Positions 24,956 to 39,200 are shown, counted from the stretch's first letter. The stretch: 64,000 bases of DNA from Himantopus leucocephalus (GCA_003993805.1 RSEF01000012.1:8923310-8987309); one strand, 5' to 3'. Notes: a model not told the origin generated them from the letters alone. A program made the numbers and translations.

Positions 24956-27900
24956 AAGAATTCAAGAGGAACCCTCTGCTGAACCAAGACCAAACCTAGC
25001 TCAGTGGGTAGTTTGTCTTTTTGTTTTTCTATTTTTCAGAACTTACTCAGAGCCAACTTCCCTCCCCTGTTCCCTTGTCTCCAACTGCTTCAGCTTTGAG
25101 CCTGTGCTGTCCTTGCTTGTGCTCATCCTTGGATAGCAAATGAAGCTTCTCATAAGGTGCCTTGCTTGTCACAAATACAAGCATGCACCAAGTTGCCTTT
25201 TCTGCAAGTTTCACTGTGGCACTGCCTCTAATAATACATGGTTGTGTCCTTCCACATAAAAACTGCTTTATACTAAAGCCATGAAAATGTGGTCTAAACA
25301 AAACGTAATTTCTTTCTCTAACACCTAAAAAAGCTGAATCTTATATGCCCTCCCTGTTCAAAGGTAGTTTTACCAGTGGGTCTACATGAAAGCAAGAATA
25401 TTTCCAAGAATGGAGCATGGATGGAGCATTCTCGTGACTGTTATAACAGGACAGAAGGAAAAACGTGTCATTCTTCCCTTTCAAGAGGCCATAACCTTTC
25501 CTTTCTACGCCTGTCATGTTACAAGGGATTTTTCTTCTGGTGTAAGACTGAGGCAAAAGCTGGACAGGCAGTATAAAGCACAGAGGGCTTTTTCCTGTTT
25601 ATTTTGCTCATAGAGGATTTCATTTTTTTGGCATTAGGGTATCCTCCACTAATCTTAAATCTGTCAGATGCTAATGAAGATAGGGTTGCTGTATTTGGAA
25701 AGGAATGGGCAGGACAAATTTCCAGGTTTTCTGCCATGAATATCAGAAGGATAAAGCCTTCTTCTCTCAAGTGAAACAGTTAAGAAATTCATGGTTTGTC
25801 CTAATCTGAAACAGCATTGCCTAGAGGTCTCAAATGCAGAACTGAAAATATGCAACAATCTTTGGTGCATTTGGAGTTGTAGATCATTTACATGCTTGGC
25901 AAGGCAGTTTAGGATCATTGTTTACTGTTAAGAAGTTCTCAAGTGTTTATTGAAAAATATGTTAAATGTGAAACTTCTAAGTATCTTCTATTAGGAAAAA
26001 ATCTTTCAAGATAGACAGATGCAAATACATAATGACTGCCATATGTCAAAAGGATTTCATGGTTAAAAATGGATTTAAACAATGCCTCTCTAAGTTCTCA
26101 TAAACCCAAGTTTTTAAAGTTTTTTCTTTGAAATAAAATGTGGCAGTTCTCTGCCAAGAAAAGTTTCATCAGTGGAAAATAACAATTCTTGACCTTCCTA
26201 TATCTCACAGAATATTTATCTTCCTACAGAGATCTCTGCTTATATCATTACTAGTCTACCTAAAGGATATTAACTAGATATCCCTTATTGAGTCCATACT
26301 TGTATGAATTTAAGTCTATCACATTAACTTCAGGTTTTAAGCTGAATTTGAAATACTCGTCGTTCACCGTTTCTCCAGAGGATAGATTTCCTGGGAGTTC
26401 CTTAAATTATCTGGGTTTGGACTTTGAAAGACTGAAGAAGAAAAAGCAGGAAGAATGTCTGCTTTAAAACAAAATGCCTTTCCGAAACCCACAAAGATCT
26501 GATGATGGGAAATCACAAGTCTCTATTGGAGTTTTTATCACTAGGTTTTGTGTCCTGCTTTTTAAAGTCTGTTAGAGATAATGAAATTATAAATTAATTG
26601 TGGCTCTGTTTTGTTTTCGATGCTTAGAAACTAGCAATGTAAGTAGATTTTTTTTCCCTTAAATATTTCACTCGCATCTGTAGACATGAAACAGATGTAC
26701 CTAAACAGCTTCATTAACTATAACTGATAATAAAATATTGACAGGAACTTGGGATTCTATCTTAAGTATTGCACATATCGCAGTAATGTCTCAGAGGCGG
26801 TATTAGAAGATCTAGGAATGCAGCTGGCTGCTTACAAATTAATTCTATCTACGTTTTTCCCCACAAACATGGGCAAATGAAAAATAATCTTTCATTTTCC
26901 AGCTAAACCCAGCTGACCAGTGCCAAAACACTAACAAAGAAATGAAACAAAACAATTCTTTATTTCCTGTCTCAGGAGCCATCTGCACATTTGCATGTCT
27001 GCCAAAAGCATTCTTGATTAGTTCAGCTATTCCAACTAGTCCCAACTAGCTTTCCCTATTAAACATTTAGCACTCTTCCTAAGACATTTAAATAGCTGAT
27101 TCAAAACACTTCTTGCTATGAACTGAAATCCGATCTTCCCTTTCTCCTGGAAGTGAAATACCCAACGTATTAAAGCTGCAAATTAAATCCTAACATAGTC
27201 AAACAAACCCAGCATTAACCACTTGAACTTCTGGTGTTAAGGTTCAAATTTGACTCAGAATTGTCAAGTGTAACCTTTTCTTACAAGGCTGCTTTAAACA
27301 CATATAAGTGCAGTTCAAGACCGCATCTGGAACAAAAAAGCCAGCTTTCGGGTTTGATCTTACAGAGGCCCTACTAGCTGTCAACTCCTTATAACCTTTT
27401 GATAAAAGAATTCAAGTAAGAGATAACCAAACTCTGCACTACTTGAATGAACTAGAGCTCAACTCTTCAACAAGCATCTTGGATTCTGCAGCATTCTGTC
27501 ACGACAAACTGGAAATTCAGCCTCAACTCCATTTAATGTAAAGATAACAAAGGTCTTTCAAACCATAATTAAAATATCACAGGGAATACAGTAGCTTTCA
27601 TGCCACTTATCTTGATACTGTGTTGTGGGGTTTTTTTCAATACTATTTTGTCGATTTGGGGTGAATTACCTATAAGTCTCCGCATAGACAAGGCGCCTCA
27701 CATGCTGCCAGAAACTGTTAGCAGCAGAGCAGAGAACAAATGTAAGCTTTTGACACCTGGTGAGGTGTTAGAGGGTAGCTTGACATAAACACAATTACCC
27801 GGTTATTTCTGCCACAATGGTGAGCAATCAAATCTGCTAAAACTGTTGAAATGGAAATTGTCTTCTTAAGGTTTCAGCATCTCATCACTTCACAGCTCTA

Positions 27901-30545
27901 CCAGCTACTCTTAAGTAAGGCCACCTTCAGACTTAGGAGAAAATCATAAAAAAATTTAGTTACCACCATTTAATTTTGTTGAATTAAGGGTGCCTTTTTT
28001 AAAATTAGAGGACTAAAGGAAGCCTCAGTAACTAGATATTTAACATATCTGTACATGGGAACGCGATGCTTCCACAATGAAAGAGCATGCCTTGTTTACA
28101 CTTGTTTCAGTTTCAATTACATCTAATTCTGCAAGCAAAGCTTCATGTTCTTAAAACTGATCATTAAGCAGTCATCTGGCATTTAATAAACGTTATGTAA
28201 AGTATAGTTTTTGTTTTAAAATCTGTTGCATACATTTTGTTAATACTAGTTACTGAAGGGACCTATAGCTTTGTTTTACCATCTTTAACCTGGATCTAAC
28301 TCAACCATAATGCAAAAGTGTCTCTTGTTCCAACTCTAATCCAACGAAAGTCAAGGGGTTCTTCCTAGATTAACAATGTGCTTTGAAATTCTTCAAAGCA
28401 TCTGCTAGGCAGAACTGTGGAATTTTAAAATAATTTGTACTGTAATTGCAAACAATAACATTTGTTTAGTTGACCACAGTTACTATATGAAGAAGGAAAA
28501 AAGTCTGAAAGAGTTGGAAACATGTCCTTCCACTCAGAGCATCACTAGAATACACTATGACTTGGTATATCCAAGTTATAACATCCAGCTCCAAAAGTAT
28601 TCTTGGGAAGAACCACAGGGCTGACTCTTGAAGATGAAGTAAATCCTCCCAAGGAGCTACAGCAAGGATATTATTATATTGGAAGAAAAATCATCTGAGC
28701 CTGATGGCCAAAGGCTAACAATGAGAGGGAAGAAAATTGCCTTCAGACTGGACTGTGATAAACTCCAGTGAGATCTTCTGAAGATGCTGTATATGGGAAC
28801 AATATCTCTCTCAGTAGGTACATGGGAGCTGGACTGGTCAGAGAGTATGTTGTCGTAAAACAGACAAATAGCAAGTCAGCTAAATACATTCTTGAAACCT
28901 TCAGGACCATGGGGAAGAACTTGGACATGAAGGAAAAAAACATACTAATGGAAGTATCTTGGACAGCTCAGGGAAAAGAATAATCAAGTAGGAAAATTAC
29001 ATAAACTTAATATTTTCCACAGTTGTGAGATTTTGATGCAGTCTTCTGCAGAAAACTTTCCAACTGTGAACGCCTATTTACAGTACAGTTGCACAAGTCG
29101 GAATTTCTGAGGCACAGAAAGTCCCAAGATGTAAAAGTCCTCAGAGGCCATAAAGGGCTCAGGAGACAAATGGAAATAACTGGCGTCTTCTAGCCGCAAA
29201 CCTTCTGAGCCAAACTTCTATCTTGCCTCCCGAACCCAAAGGGCTAAACAGACCAGTGCCTTGTTCTGGGGCTTTTGCTATCAGAAGAAAACCGAAACGG
29301 TCTCTTGAAGCCACTTAGGCAATGAAACAATCACTGCTGCTTTTAATATCTTCTTGCCCGAGGCAACCACCTGTTTCGCCTAGCATATATATTGCAGAAT
29401 TGGCCCCAGCAGCAAAATGCAGTCGGTCAGGCGGTCTCCGTGTCACAAAAACAATGAGAGGAGATAGCACAGCTGCAGAGACCTGCCTCAGGCTCTCTGG
29501 CTTACAGAATTTTAAAGGAGTGTTTGCAGCACTGACAGTTATGGGCAGTTTTCCCACACAAAGCCATTAGAAAATGGTGTGTCCATGGCCAGTCCTGAGC
29601 CCCCAAACAGCTTTCGCTGTATCAAGATTAAAGGAAGAAGAGGCAGCTGGGGCTAATAAGTTGAAAATCAATGCCATTAACAAAGAGAGTAAAAAAGAAA
29701 AAAAAAAAATCCAAGTCCTGGCAGAAGCCCAAAGTTTCAGCTATGCCTATTGCTGTGTAGAAACAGATTGTACATTTGTCCTGGTTCTGCTTGGATTTGA
29801 CCTCAGATTCAGAGAGATAAAAAATATAGATGATGTCTGAGTTTCCTGGTTATTAAAAATGCATATAGAACACATATATGCAGCTGTATGTATGCATATG
29901 TATACACCTGTGTTTTGCTGTTGGCTACATTGGACTTTGGATCAGACTTTGCATGATATTCTTAGGATTTGAGAGGAGTAACACCTAGGATTAGTCAGGT
30001 TATGAAATTTAATTCCACCTTCTATGACCTGCCACAGGTTACGCTATGACAGCACAGACCCACTTCACGGTATCTTCACACCTCCTCAGTGTTTCAGAGC
30101 TGATGATGACATACAGACTGGTAAACTCAACAACCGTCAGGAACATTCCTAGGCATTAGAATGAGATCAGCTTTTCTGTAAAACTGTTTCAAATACCCCT
30201 TGGCACGCTTTCAGCCCGTGTCAGCTAGCTCTGTCCCATAAAACTCATAATCATCGTTTCTGTGTTTGGACATAGGCTGTTCATACCGCAGCTACTCCGT
30301 TTTGGAGACCAAGAGACCTTACTAGCATATACAAACCCCACCCCGAGCCAGTTGGCCTCAGTGCCAAGAAATGTTTCCAGACACACTCACTTTACCAGTA
30401 AAGATGCAGCCAATTAGTTCAAATAAATAGAGATCTCACAGCATTATCTCTGGCCTACTGTTGATCTGTTTCAGGCACTCACAACTGATGTTTGAAATTC
30501 GGAAAAAACAACACGAATGTCAGTGACTGAACATACGCAATTGNT
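24956..30545. other. Intergenic, AT-rich
   Basis: No exon, RNA gene or recognisable repeat beyond short A/T runs and a TATG-rich stretch at about 29860-29912. ORFs here are short and featureless. Confidence 0.55.
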
Positions 30546-30808
30546 GCAATTGAACATGAGGACCTGCATAGGCAAAAATCCACAAATGTGAACGCAAGAC
30601 AACACCTCAATTTCTCCTAAACTACTGGCTTTACGAACCGGAATTCACACTGCATCAGAAACTTCTAAAGGAATAAATNCGCAATTGAACACGAGGACCT
30701 GCATAGGCAAAAATCCACAAATGTGAACGCAACACCTCAATTTCTCCTAAACTACTGGCTTTATGAACCGGAATTCACACTGCATCAGAAACTTCTAAAG
30801 GAATAAAT
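30546..30808 (+). repeat. N-joined near-identical copies (probable assembly artefact)
   Basis: Copy 1 at 30546-30678 and copy 2 at 30681-30808, with two substitutions and a 5-bp difference, separated by N at 30679. Another N at 30544 truncates a start of the same unit. Confidence 0.85.
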
Positions 30809-32883
30809 ACAAAATTAAAAAGATGCCTTCATTAGCAAAGAAATAGCAACTCATAAGAAATGTTTTCGCGCTTAGCAACTTACTTGGATTATTCTGTTTT
30901 ACATAGTAGCTTGTTTGTGCACACCAATACATTCCGCCTTTATAACTTTGTCTTAATGCGTGAAAATGAACTGTCACATTTCTCTGAGCGATATTCATTT
31001 ACATACCCTTATTTTAATCTCTTTCACAATATTAATTTAGACTGTCATATTTTCATCTGTCTTGTTACTCCCTGGCTCCTTTCTAATTACAAAAACTGTC
31101 CACCTCTTTCCAAAATTAACAATCAATTATTATTATTTTCATCTTGGTTCAGTAAAAAGAAATTTTCTCCTTTAATGTATTTCTTTTCTTTGTAAGAGCA
31201 ATGATGATTTATACATCAGACAGCATAGGCATTTGTAGGCAGAGCTTTTCAATGGCTCTAATGAGAAAGATTTTTCTTTTCACTTTCTAATAACAAGGAA
31301 AAATCACCTGGACCATGTTAGTTTATAAACATTTCCTGTTTAAGCTGCACTGAGGAAGAACGAGCATCAGACACACAAAAGCATTAAGAGGCTGTAGTGT
31401 TGTGCATTCTGGAAAGACAGAAGGAAAATCAGAAATTAAAATACTTTATAAATACAGTTTTGAGATTAATTTTGGGGAGAATGATGGAGGGTAAGGGGGA
31501 ATGGTGCTCAGAGAAAAACCAAGCAAAGAACTGCAGGATATCTGTGTCAGTCCAAGTGTAGAAAATGCCTTGAATTCCCAATTAGCTTAGTAAACAGAGC
31601 GTGTCGTTAGGACAACAGATTGACTGAATGTCAGCTGGAAAATTATTCCCATAGAGAGTGATTTTGAGACCAACAAGGAAGGGCAGAGAACTCTGTAGGA
31701 AAACACCAAAAAAAGGTGAGGAAAAGAAAATTATGAGTCCAGACAAGGATCTGTATGGTTTCAGAACCAGAGGAAGTACCAGTGCATTTGAACCCATTAA
31801 AGCATTGAAGTGGAAATTTTATTTTACTAGTTCTTCCTCTTACAAGCTGGATATTATTCCTTAAAACAAAGCCCCTCTCAGTGGCTTAGCTCTCTATTCT
31901 CACCTAAGATACACAGCAAATCTGCTTAGCGTTTATCTAATGCTAAAAGCATACTTACTCCCAATCGGGAAACTGCAATCTTCAAGCACCAGCTTTAGAA
32001 CAGTGGCATTTTATTTTGCATCTGATGTGTTATACTGTTAGAAGGTCACATTATGCTCTTGATAGCATTCTACTTCATATAAAACTCCAAAGATAAATGG
32101 GGAGATCAACATACTTCACAGATCAAGATCTTCAGCAAACATATCCACAACAGGGACATTCCTACAGGAATATACTCGGGGTAGGATAAAGATCCCTCTT
32201 AGAATAAGGTTTTAAAAGACTCAAATTTTCCTTATTTTTCTTTTCCCTTACAAAGAAGAACGTAAGGCACAGAATAAAAAAATATTGGTCTTGATCTTTG
32301 CCCACTGAGGCCCTCAAAGAATTCTCAGTGAAAACCATAATGAGTTCTGCTAATGCAGATGCGTTGTTAGTCAAACCTTCTCTGCTTATGAATTTCCTCA
32401 TAACAAGCTAGCGGACACAACGTCTACAGGGCAGAACAGTGACATAAGAGTATCATCCTTTTATAAAGGTTATTTTGCATATCTTCCCACAAATTGTAAC
32501 ACATTAAAAGAATTTAATTTTGCCATCTGCAACCAAATCTATCAATTTGATCTAAAGCTTGCCCAAGTTAGGGAAAAGGCTTTAATCAGGCTTTGGCTCA
32601 CTTTCTAAATGTAGCTGAGATGTTTTATAGCTATTTCCAGAAACCAAACCTTCACTATAAATCAGCACAGCATATTACCTGCTCAGCTTCATACATGCAC
32701 ATGTGTTTTCTTGACTTGTTAATAAAAGCTATTCTGCCTTATTATAAAAGCTAGCTCCACATTTTCTTCTCTGAATCTTTCCAGAAATAGGCTAAAAGGA
32801 TAATAAAACATCCTCCATTTGTTTTATTCTCTTCCCATTGTTAATGAATGGAATATATTAGCATACTTAAAATACACTGAAAA
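30809..32883. other. Intergenic just 3' of CACNA2D3
   Basis: AT-rich flank past the CACNA2D3 poly(A) sites. Additional AATAAA motifs could mark longer 3'UTR isoforms, but nothing supports them directly. No other gene recognised. Confidence 0.5.
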
Positions 32884-33200
32884 TGTGATTTTAATATACT
32901 TTATTGAAAAAAGTACACAGTTTTAAGTTGTTTTCAATGGGACAAAGCAATGGTCACCTCTATCTACCAAGTCCTTTTTTGATGAATCATGACAACCATA
33001 TGCCAAATTCACATCTGCATGACTTGCAAAGTAAAAAGATAAACCTTTTTTCAACATATCTTTAAGAATTTATATCACCAACAGTGTAAAATCATGAAAT
33101 GCTGATGCTCTGACTATATTTCACGTCCTCTATGTTGCACCATTTCCGAGTTCACAGTTTATCCATGTATTAGCATGCCAATTGAACACATCAGTCAATG
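32884..33200 (-). other. CACNA2D3: CACNA2D3 3' untranslated region (proximal poly(A) form)
   Basis: About 317 nt from the TGA to the first good poly(A) site. AATAAA at 32905-32900 is followed about 15 nt later by a CA cleavage site (about 32885-32884) and a U/GU-rich stretch. A further AATAAA at 32828-32823 could give a slightly longer form. Extent is inferred from signals only. Confidence 0.7.
32900..32905 (-). promoter_or_regulatory. CACNA2D3: Polyadenylation signal AATAAA of CACNA2D3
   Basis: Canonical AATAAA on the minus strand, about 295 nt after the stop codon, with a CA dinucleotide and GU-rich sequence just downstream. Confidence 0.75.
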
Positions 33201-33293
33201 TCACCTTGAGAAAATTGTCAATAGCAGAGGAAGAAGAACAAGAGGAGGTTTAGCACTAAGGCCCGAGACACCACCACATTCTCTTGCATTTTC
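33201..33293 (-). CDS. CACNA2D3: CACNA2D3 last coding exon with GPI-signal tail and stop
   Basis: Coding part of the terminal exon: 30 codons plus TGA. Acceptor: GTTTCTTTAG|GAA, phase 0. It encodes ENARECGG, then VSGLSAKPP, a hydrophobic stretch [11 protein letters not shown] and final SR. Known for the family: a Cys-Gly-Gly motif followed by a hydrophobic C-terminus is the proposed GPI-attachment signal. By inference the tail is removed and the mature protein ends near the CGG. The spacer between CGG and the Leu-run is the least conserved part compared with mammals, while LLPLLL and the terminal FSR are kept. Confidence 0.95.
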   Translation of the reverse strand, partial: ENARECGGVSGLSAKPPLVLLPLLLTIFSR

Positions 33294-36200
33294 CTAAAGA
33301 AACAAAAAAGAACGGAAAATAAATATAAGCTATTACACTCAATTATGATACATGATTCTTTACCAAACTACACAGGCGGAAGAAGATTGGTGCAAACAAC
33401 AAAACCCATGAACTAAATACGCTCAGGAAGTAATACAGGAACACATTTTCATCTGAACAAGTTTAGATTGTAGACTGAAAGTGGACTTGGTCAACAGGCA
33501 TTACACAATCCTTTCCAGGCCATATTTTAGGTCTCATTCTACATTGCATTACACCATCGAAGGCATGAAATGAAGTTACTCTGGAGTAAAACGGATGCCT
33601 ATGAACATATGCTGTACAAGCCACTATAATCACATCCCAGTCTCTATCACATCTCCTCGGCACTACACAAGTAAGAGCACTATGCAGAACACAGAGTAGT
33701 AAATATGTGTAGTGATCCCTCCCAAGAAATTTTATGTGTAAATATAATGACTACAGCATGACAGCTGAGATACTGAAGCTAGTTACTAAAAAAAAACAGT
33801 AACAGCACGAAGTTCCCAACCATCTCTAATGAGGAATCTTGTGGTGAGTGCTTGAGCCAGAATAAGTTCCCAGATATTCCTGGCTGCCAGTTTGTGCTCA
33901 CATCCTACCACGTTCTCTTATATGATATAAAACAGTCTACAAAAGCAACAAGTCAAGACATTGTCTACAGGTTTAGTAAAAAGATTTGCAGCACTTACAA
34001 CGTCACCCACTTCCCTTACTACTGTGTTCTGACTGTTCACAGCATTTCCTGGCATTTCATCTTAGAAGATACTTCACCTATTTTTTTATTTTTTAAGAAA
34101 TAAAACAACTACCAGAGTCCAAAAGAAAGGACAAGTAGATAGAAACTTACTTCAGGGTGAAATCCATGACAAGATTCTGGGCGTCGTCTTATCTTCTGAG
34201 ATTTTAAACGTTCACATTTAAGGGATTCATTATGTACAAGGTAGTTAAGGACAGATGTTCTGAGCATTGCATTTTTATGTGTTTTGAAATGAATATAGTG
34301 AAAATCTTTCCGCTCCTTCCTTCCTCTCCATCAAAACCCCAAGGTGACACGTGTGGTCAACACAAGAAAAAGAAGGTAATCCTAGCACTTTCTCCTCAGT
34401 GATCCGTAGGTTAGACAGTATCGTTTGCACTTACACTGCTAACCTGCCTTTCCACAAGTCTGCAATACAAGCACACTGCAGGCTGCTTTTGATAAATTAA
34501 GATAAAATTAAGAAAACAAATCCTGAACTACACAGAACAGCACAAAATAAAAACGGGCAACTAAAAATCAAGGGGTATATTTACTGTGCTACATTTTTAT
34601 ATTTTTGGAAAGCAGGATTCTGAAACATTTTCAATACTCCAGTCCAACCCTAAAATAAAAAAGATAGCTGTATTGTAAGGAGTTTTACAAGTTCCAATAT
34701 CAGGACCTCCATTCTTACAAGGAAATTACATATTTAGGGCCTGATTTGAAAGATGTTCAGCTATCTAGAGATGACCATGACCTTATGATACTTAAAGATG
34801 CACATAAGTGCTTAATCTGTATTGGCTTTGGCTGTTAAAAACAAAAACAAAACCAAAAACCAAACCAAAACACCAAAAAAGTGAATTCTCCTTGAAAATA
34901 AGTAAGAATGCTTTCTCAGCTGGCTTAATTTCAAACAGCCTCAGCACTTCATAATGGCTAATGATGCGTTCTTAAGTCATGTAATGTAAGTTTTACATAA
35001 TAAGAAATTTTTCAATATTTGCCATCTTGAACCTCTTTCTGACAATGTTGCAAATAAAAGGATATACCTTATTTCTATAGGCGCCATGGTAATTGGTGGG
35101 ACAGAATCACAGAAGCATTCATTATCTACTACCACCATGAAGAGATTGCTGCTTGGGATTTGCTGGATAACAAAAGACCTGCAAATTAAAAAAAAATAAA
35201 TAATCAAATAATGGTAACATCATCTGTATTTCTGAGCAACAGGTTTTGTTAGGGATTTTTGAACTTTGCAACAACACCTGTATTATAGTCACAAATATCA
35301 TTGACTTTATATCTCCTACTACATCTCCACACTTTGTAGAAGTAGATGGCCTTGGACAATGCTTCCCTCAGTTCACAGAATATGGTTGTCCATTTTGAGA
35401 TGTACACAATGCTGAAAGGCACAGAGGTGAAGCAGAACCGGTAGGCTTATACTGCGACACACTAACGTGGAGACTGGGACACAAGTGAATTACCAAGGAG
35501 TTTATCAGACTTTTCTTTTTCAGATTTCAATACTGATTCTCTGCTCTGTTATGAAGACCGAGCTGTGTATTTATGATCCGTAATTTTTAAGTACACATTA
35601 AACTGATCCGCAAAAATAATGAAGGTTCTTCTGCAGCCGCGTAGCGATAACTCACGGTCCCTAACTATAGCCTCTACAATCACATTAGGGCCTTTATTCA
35701 CTCTGGGTCTTGCTTGAAGCAACACGAACTACTGAGAAAGATCTCAGCTTTCATCTGTCCTCTTGAGAGTCATTTTATTACTGAGCCAACAAAACAGAGA
35801 TTAAGCTTCAAAATCTTCCTAAGTGAGGAGATTTATTTTAGAATAATGACGACTATATGGTACAAATATGGTGATAACTCAGCACCACATTCAAATTAAG
35901 ACAAAGTAGGCAACTCAAAAGCAGAGCGAGAAATAAAGACATTGCTTGTAAGAAGGAAAGCACCCAGGGGAGACCAGGGAAGGATCCTGTGGGCACTATT
36001 CAATGATCCACAGAGTTACAATGAGCTGAACTCTTAAGCACATACCAAAGAGAAAAGGGGGTGGAGGCAGAGCCAAATTAGGCAATGTTTAGCCTTTTCT
36101 TTGAAATTCAAGACACAATACAAAGAAAGGCTTTAAGGCTTAGACCCAATTCTTGATAATTTTTTTTTAAATCTGACAGAATTTATATATTGTGTCAACA

Positions 36201-39200
36201 GAATATCTGCCATATCGAATAGCATTGAAATCTGGCAATTCCAGGAATGAGGTGTTTTTCAGTGTGGTATGCTGGTAAATGTACAGAACATTAAGCGAGG
36301 GTTTGAGCACCAAGATGATGTGGACAGAAACATATTTTTCCTCAGACTTCTTTATTTAAAATACATATTGTCTTACTAAAATAACTCCCTGCTTTATCCA
36401 AAGATCACAGAAGATGAAATAGCGGAGGGGGCAGGGAATATCCAAACCTAGCTTCAGAAAAAAAAAATTTGGAAAACTTACTATAAAAATGTGGCCAACG
36501 GAAAGATTAAACACTTTTCAGTATTTTTTAAACTTACTGAACCTCCATTAAAATTACACTTAGAGTGATCTGCAATATGTTAGCTTTATGTTTATACATG
36601 AAATATACATTTATGGCATAATGTAAAAGGCTGAACTTTATAAATGTACCTACCAAACAGCTGGAGCATGTAGCAAGACTGACATCATTGTAATGGAGCA
36701 TCTGTGGCTTCGTGGATTTGTGTGTGGGAGAAATGGGGCCAATAAAAGGAAAGGAGGGAAAATCTTTAACAGACAATTACACCAAAATTGTACTGCATGA
36801 ATTTCTCAAAAGAGTTATGAATAAATCAATTCCTAAAGGATAGAAAAAAAATATTAATTTTATTCCCAGAAATTGGCCCAATTTGGATTTTGTGCAGTCT
36901 GAAACTTAGATTTATTGTACCTTTAAAACTAGCTCAGAAAAGGACCTGAGGGGCATCAAGTGTTGTAACAATTAACTGGATGCTAAATGATTCATTTCTC
37001 TTTTTGATCAGAAGGGAGTAATCACTCTTCTGTTGTACTTATGGTGTGCCTGACTCCAAGTCCTGTTGTGATAGCCCCTTTTTGTGGCCCCCAGGTGAAT
37101 TCTGAAGCCTGGGACAAAGCAGGTACCATATAGCCAGCCTTAAAGGTGCCATTTCATGAAAGGTGGGCACATTTCCCATTTTGTTTCCTCTTTAACCCAC
37201 TTCTCTGGGGTGGCATAAGAGCTGTACAGTATAGGCTATTGCTTGCCCGAAGAAGGCAGGGGGTGGGGGGGGAAGTAAAAACAATTGGGAGCTTTTCCTA
37301 TCACTTCACCTAGCTAGAATGAAAAAAGAAAGCACTTTAACCCAGAAAGAAGTTTCCATTACAGAATTATGATGCTGAGTAAATTACTATATGGCTTCTC
37401 TGACAAAAAATGTCAAAAACTACAAAGGTTTGTAGGAATTAAATGATACAGAAAATTTTGCTAGACCTGGTAATTTGGGGAATGCAGTATATGCATGGAT
37501 TGATAGAAAGTATGAATTAAAGCAACTGCAAAGAACAACATATTAGGTTAAGTCAAAAAAGCTTTTCTACTTTAGGAATTATATGAAAGACATCAATTGA
37601 TTACACTGGTTCAGTTTACCAAACAGTGAATATTTTTACAAATCTACTGTCTCTTTATCTATTACAGATGTTTGTGAAGTGTCTAACCTTATGGTGACTG
37701 CCACAGAACACGACTGTCATCTAAAGAGCCATAAAAAGATGAACCTTTTGGCTCACTGCAGCATTTTTTTCCATCGTGCATAATATCATTTTAACTAATA
37801 TCTTGCAAAGTGGAACAACGATAATCTCATCTACCATACTAGAGGTATATTTAAAAGAAAATGTTATCTTCTACAAGCAGTAAACAAATGCTTTCCCTTT
37901 CACAATTCTCAAACATAATCTTGAAATGAAGTTGTAAAGCCAAGTGCGTGTCCTCACCAGTCACTGACTTGTGAGGTCACAGGCAGAGGATTAACATATC
38001 AACAAGTGAAGACAGAGGATTGAAGGCAGAGATTGAGTCGAGCAAATAATTAAGGGCAGAAAAAAATTTATGTCCAGTTTAGCTTTCTTTTCTACAAATA
38101 GAATGTGCCCAAGCAAATTATACTTCTTTCAGCCGCTGTAATTTAAGATCATTTTGCAGTCATGAGGTATTCTTACCCTCACTAGGTCAATGGCAAAGAA
38201 GTTTCTGCCTGTGACAACCACTGCAGTTGCTCTGTGACTATTGAGATAATTCACGCGGCACTGCTCCCATGCCCACGTTGGATAAAGCACACATCATCCC
38301 AGCGGCAGGTCTTCTCTTTGAGTTCAACTTTCAGTTTCCATGGTGACATGCACATGCATCTTTGAAATTCATTTTGAGTGAACATTCATGCCAGTAAGTC
38401 TCAGGAACTGAACATTCACAGAAAACAAAAGGTGCATAAACACAGTCAGAACAAAGTCTTTCAAACACTGAAATATTCCACCAAAATTTTTCATGGCGTA
38501 CAGCAAAATTCAGTTGCAAGGGACAAAAAGCTCTACCAAAACACCTTCCCTAACTGCAGTTGGAAATAAAGAAAGTTGCTGACAAAGTAATGAAAATGTC
38601 TTTTAAGTGAGCTCCACTGTGCGTCTCTAAAGTTTATATTACAATAAGCATTTCTGAACACCTGCTGGCTTAGGTCGCCATTTGTGTCACTGGCAACATG
38701 GGAGCCAAATCTCAGGGACAGAGTAAGGGGTTTTATTACTGGTTTAACAATCAAAAGAAAGTCTATGTTTAATAGCCTATGTTTAATCTTTATTGAGAAC
38801 ATTACATGTTTAAAGGGTAAAGCTCTTTTTGTGTTAAGTAAGGTAAATCTTTTGATTTGAACCTTTTTCCTTTACACCAGTATCATCACCATCATTTGAT
38901 AGTGACAGCACGGAAAAAGCCTTGCCTATGTTTCCATATATAAAATGGAATAAATTGTTGGGGTTCCTGTTATGTTGAAGTCACACTGAGTCAATAAGAA
39001 CCTTATTAATAATTCCTCCTCCATCTTTCATCCACTGAGGAACTAGTTTGGTTTATTTGATGTGCAGGTTCAGAGGCTTAAAACAGACCTGAACACAAAC
39101 TGCTTCTTCACTTTGCGGGAAAGGTGAGGAAGGAAGAAATTTAATACTTGAAAGGGGTTGAGAGAGAAGGAGCAAGAAAACCTAGTCATGCCAAACTGTT

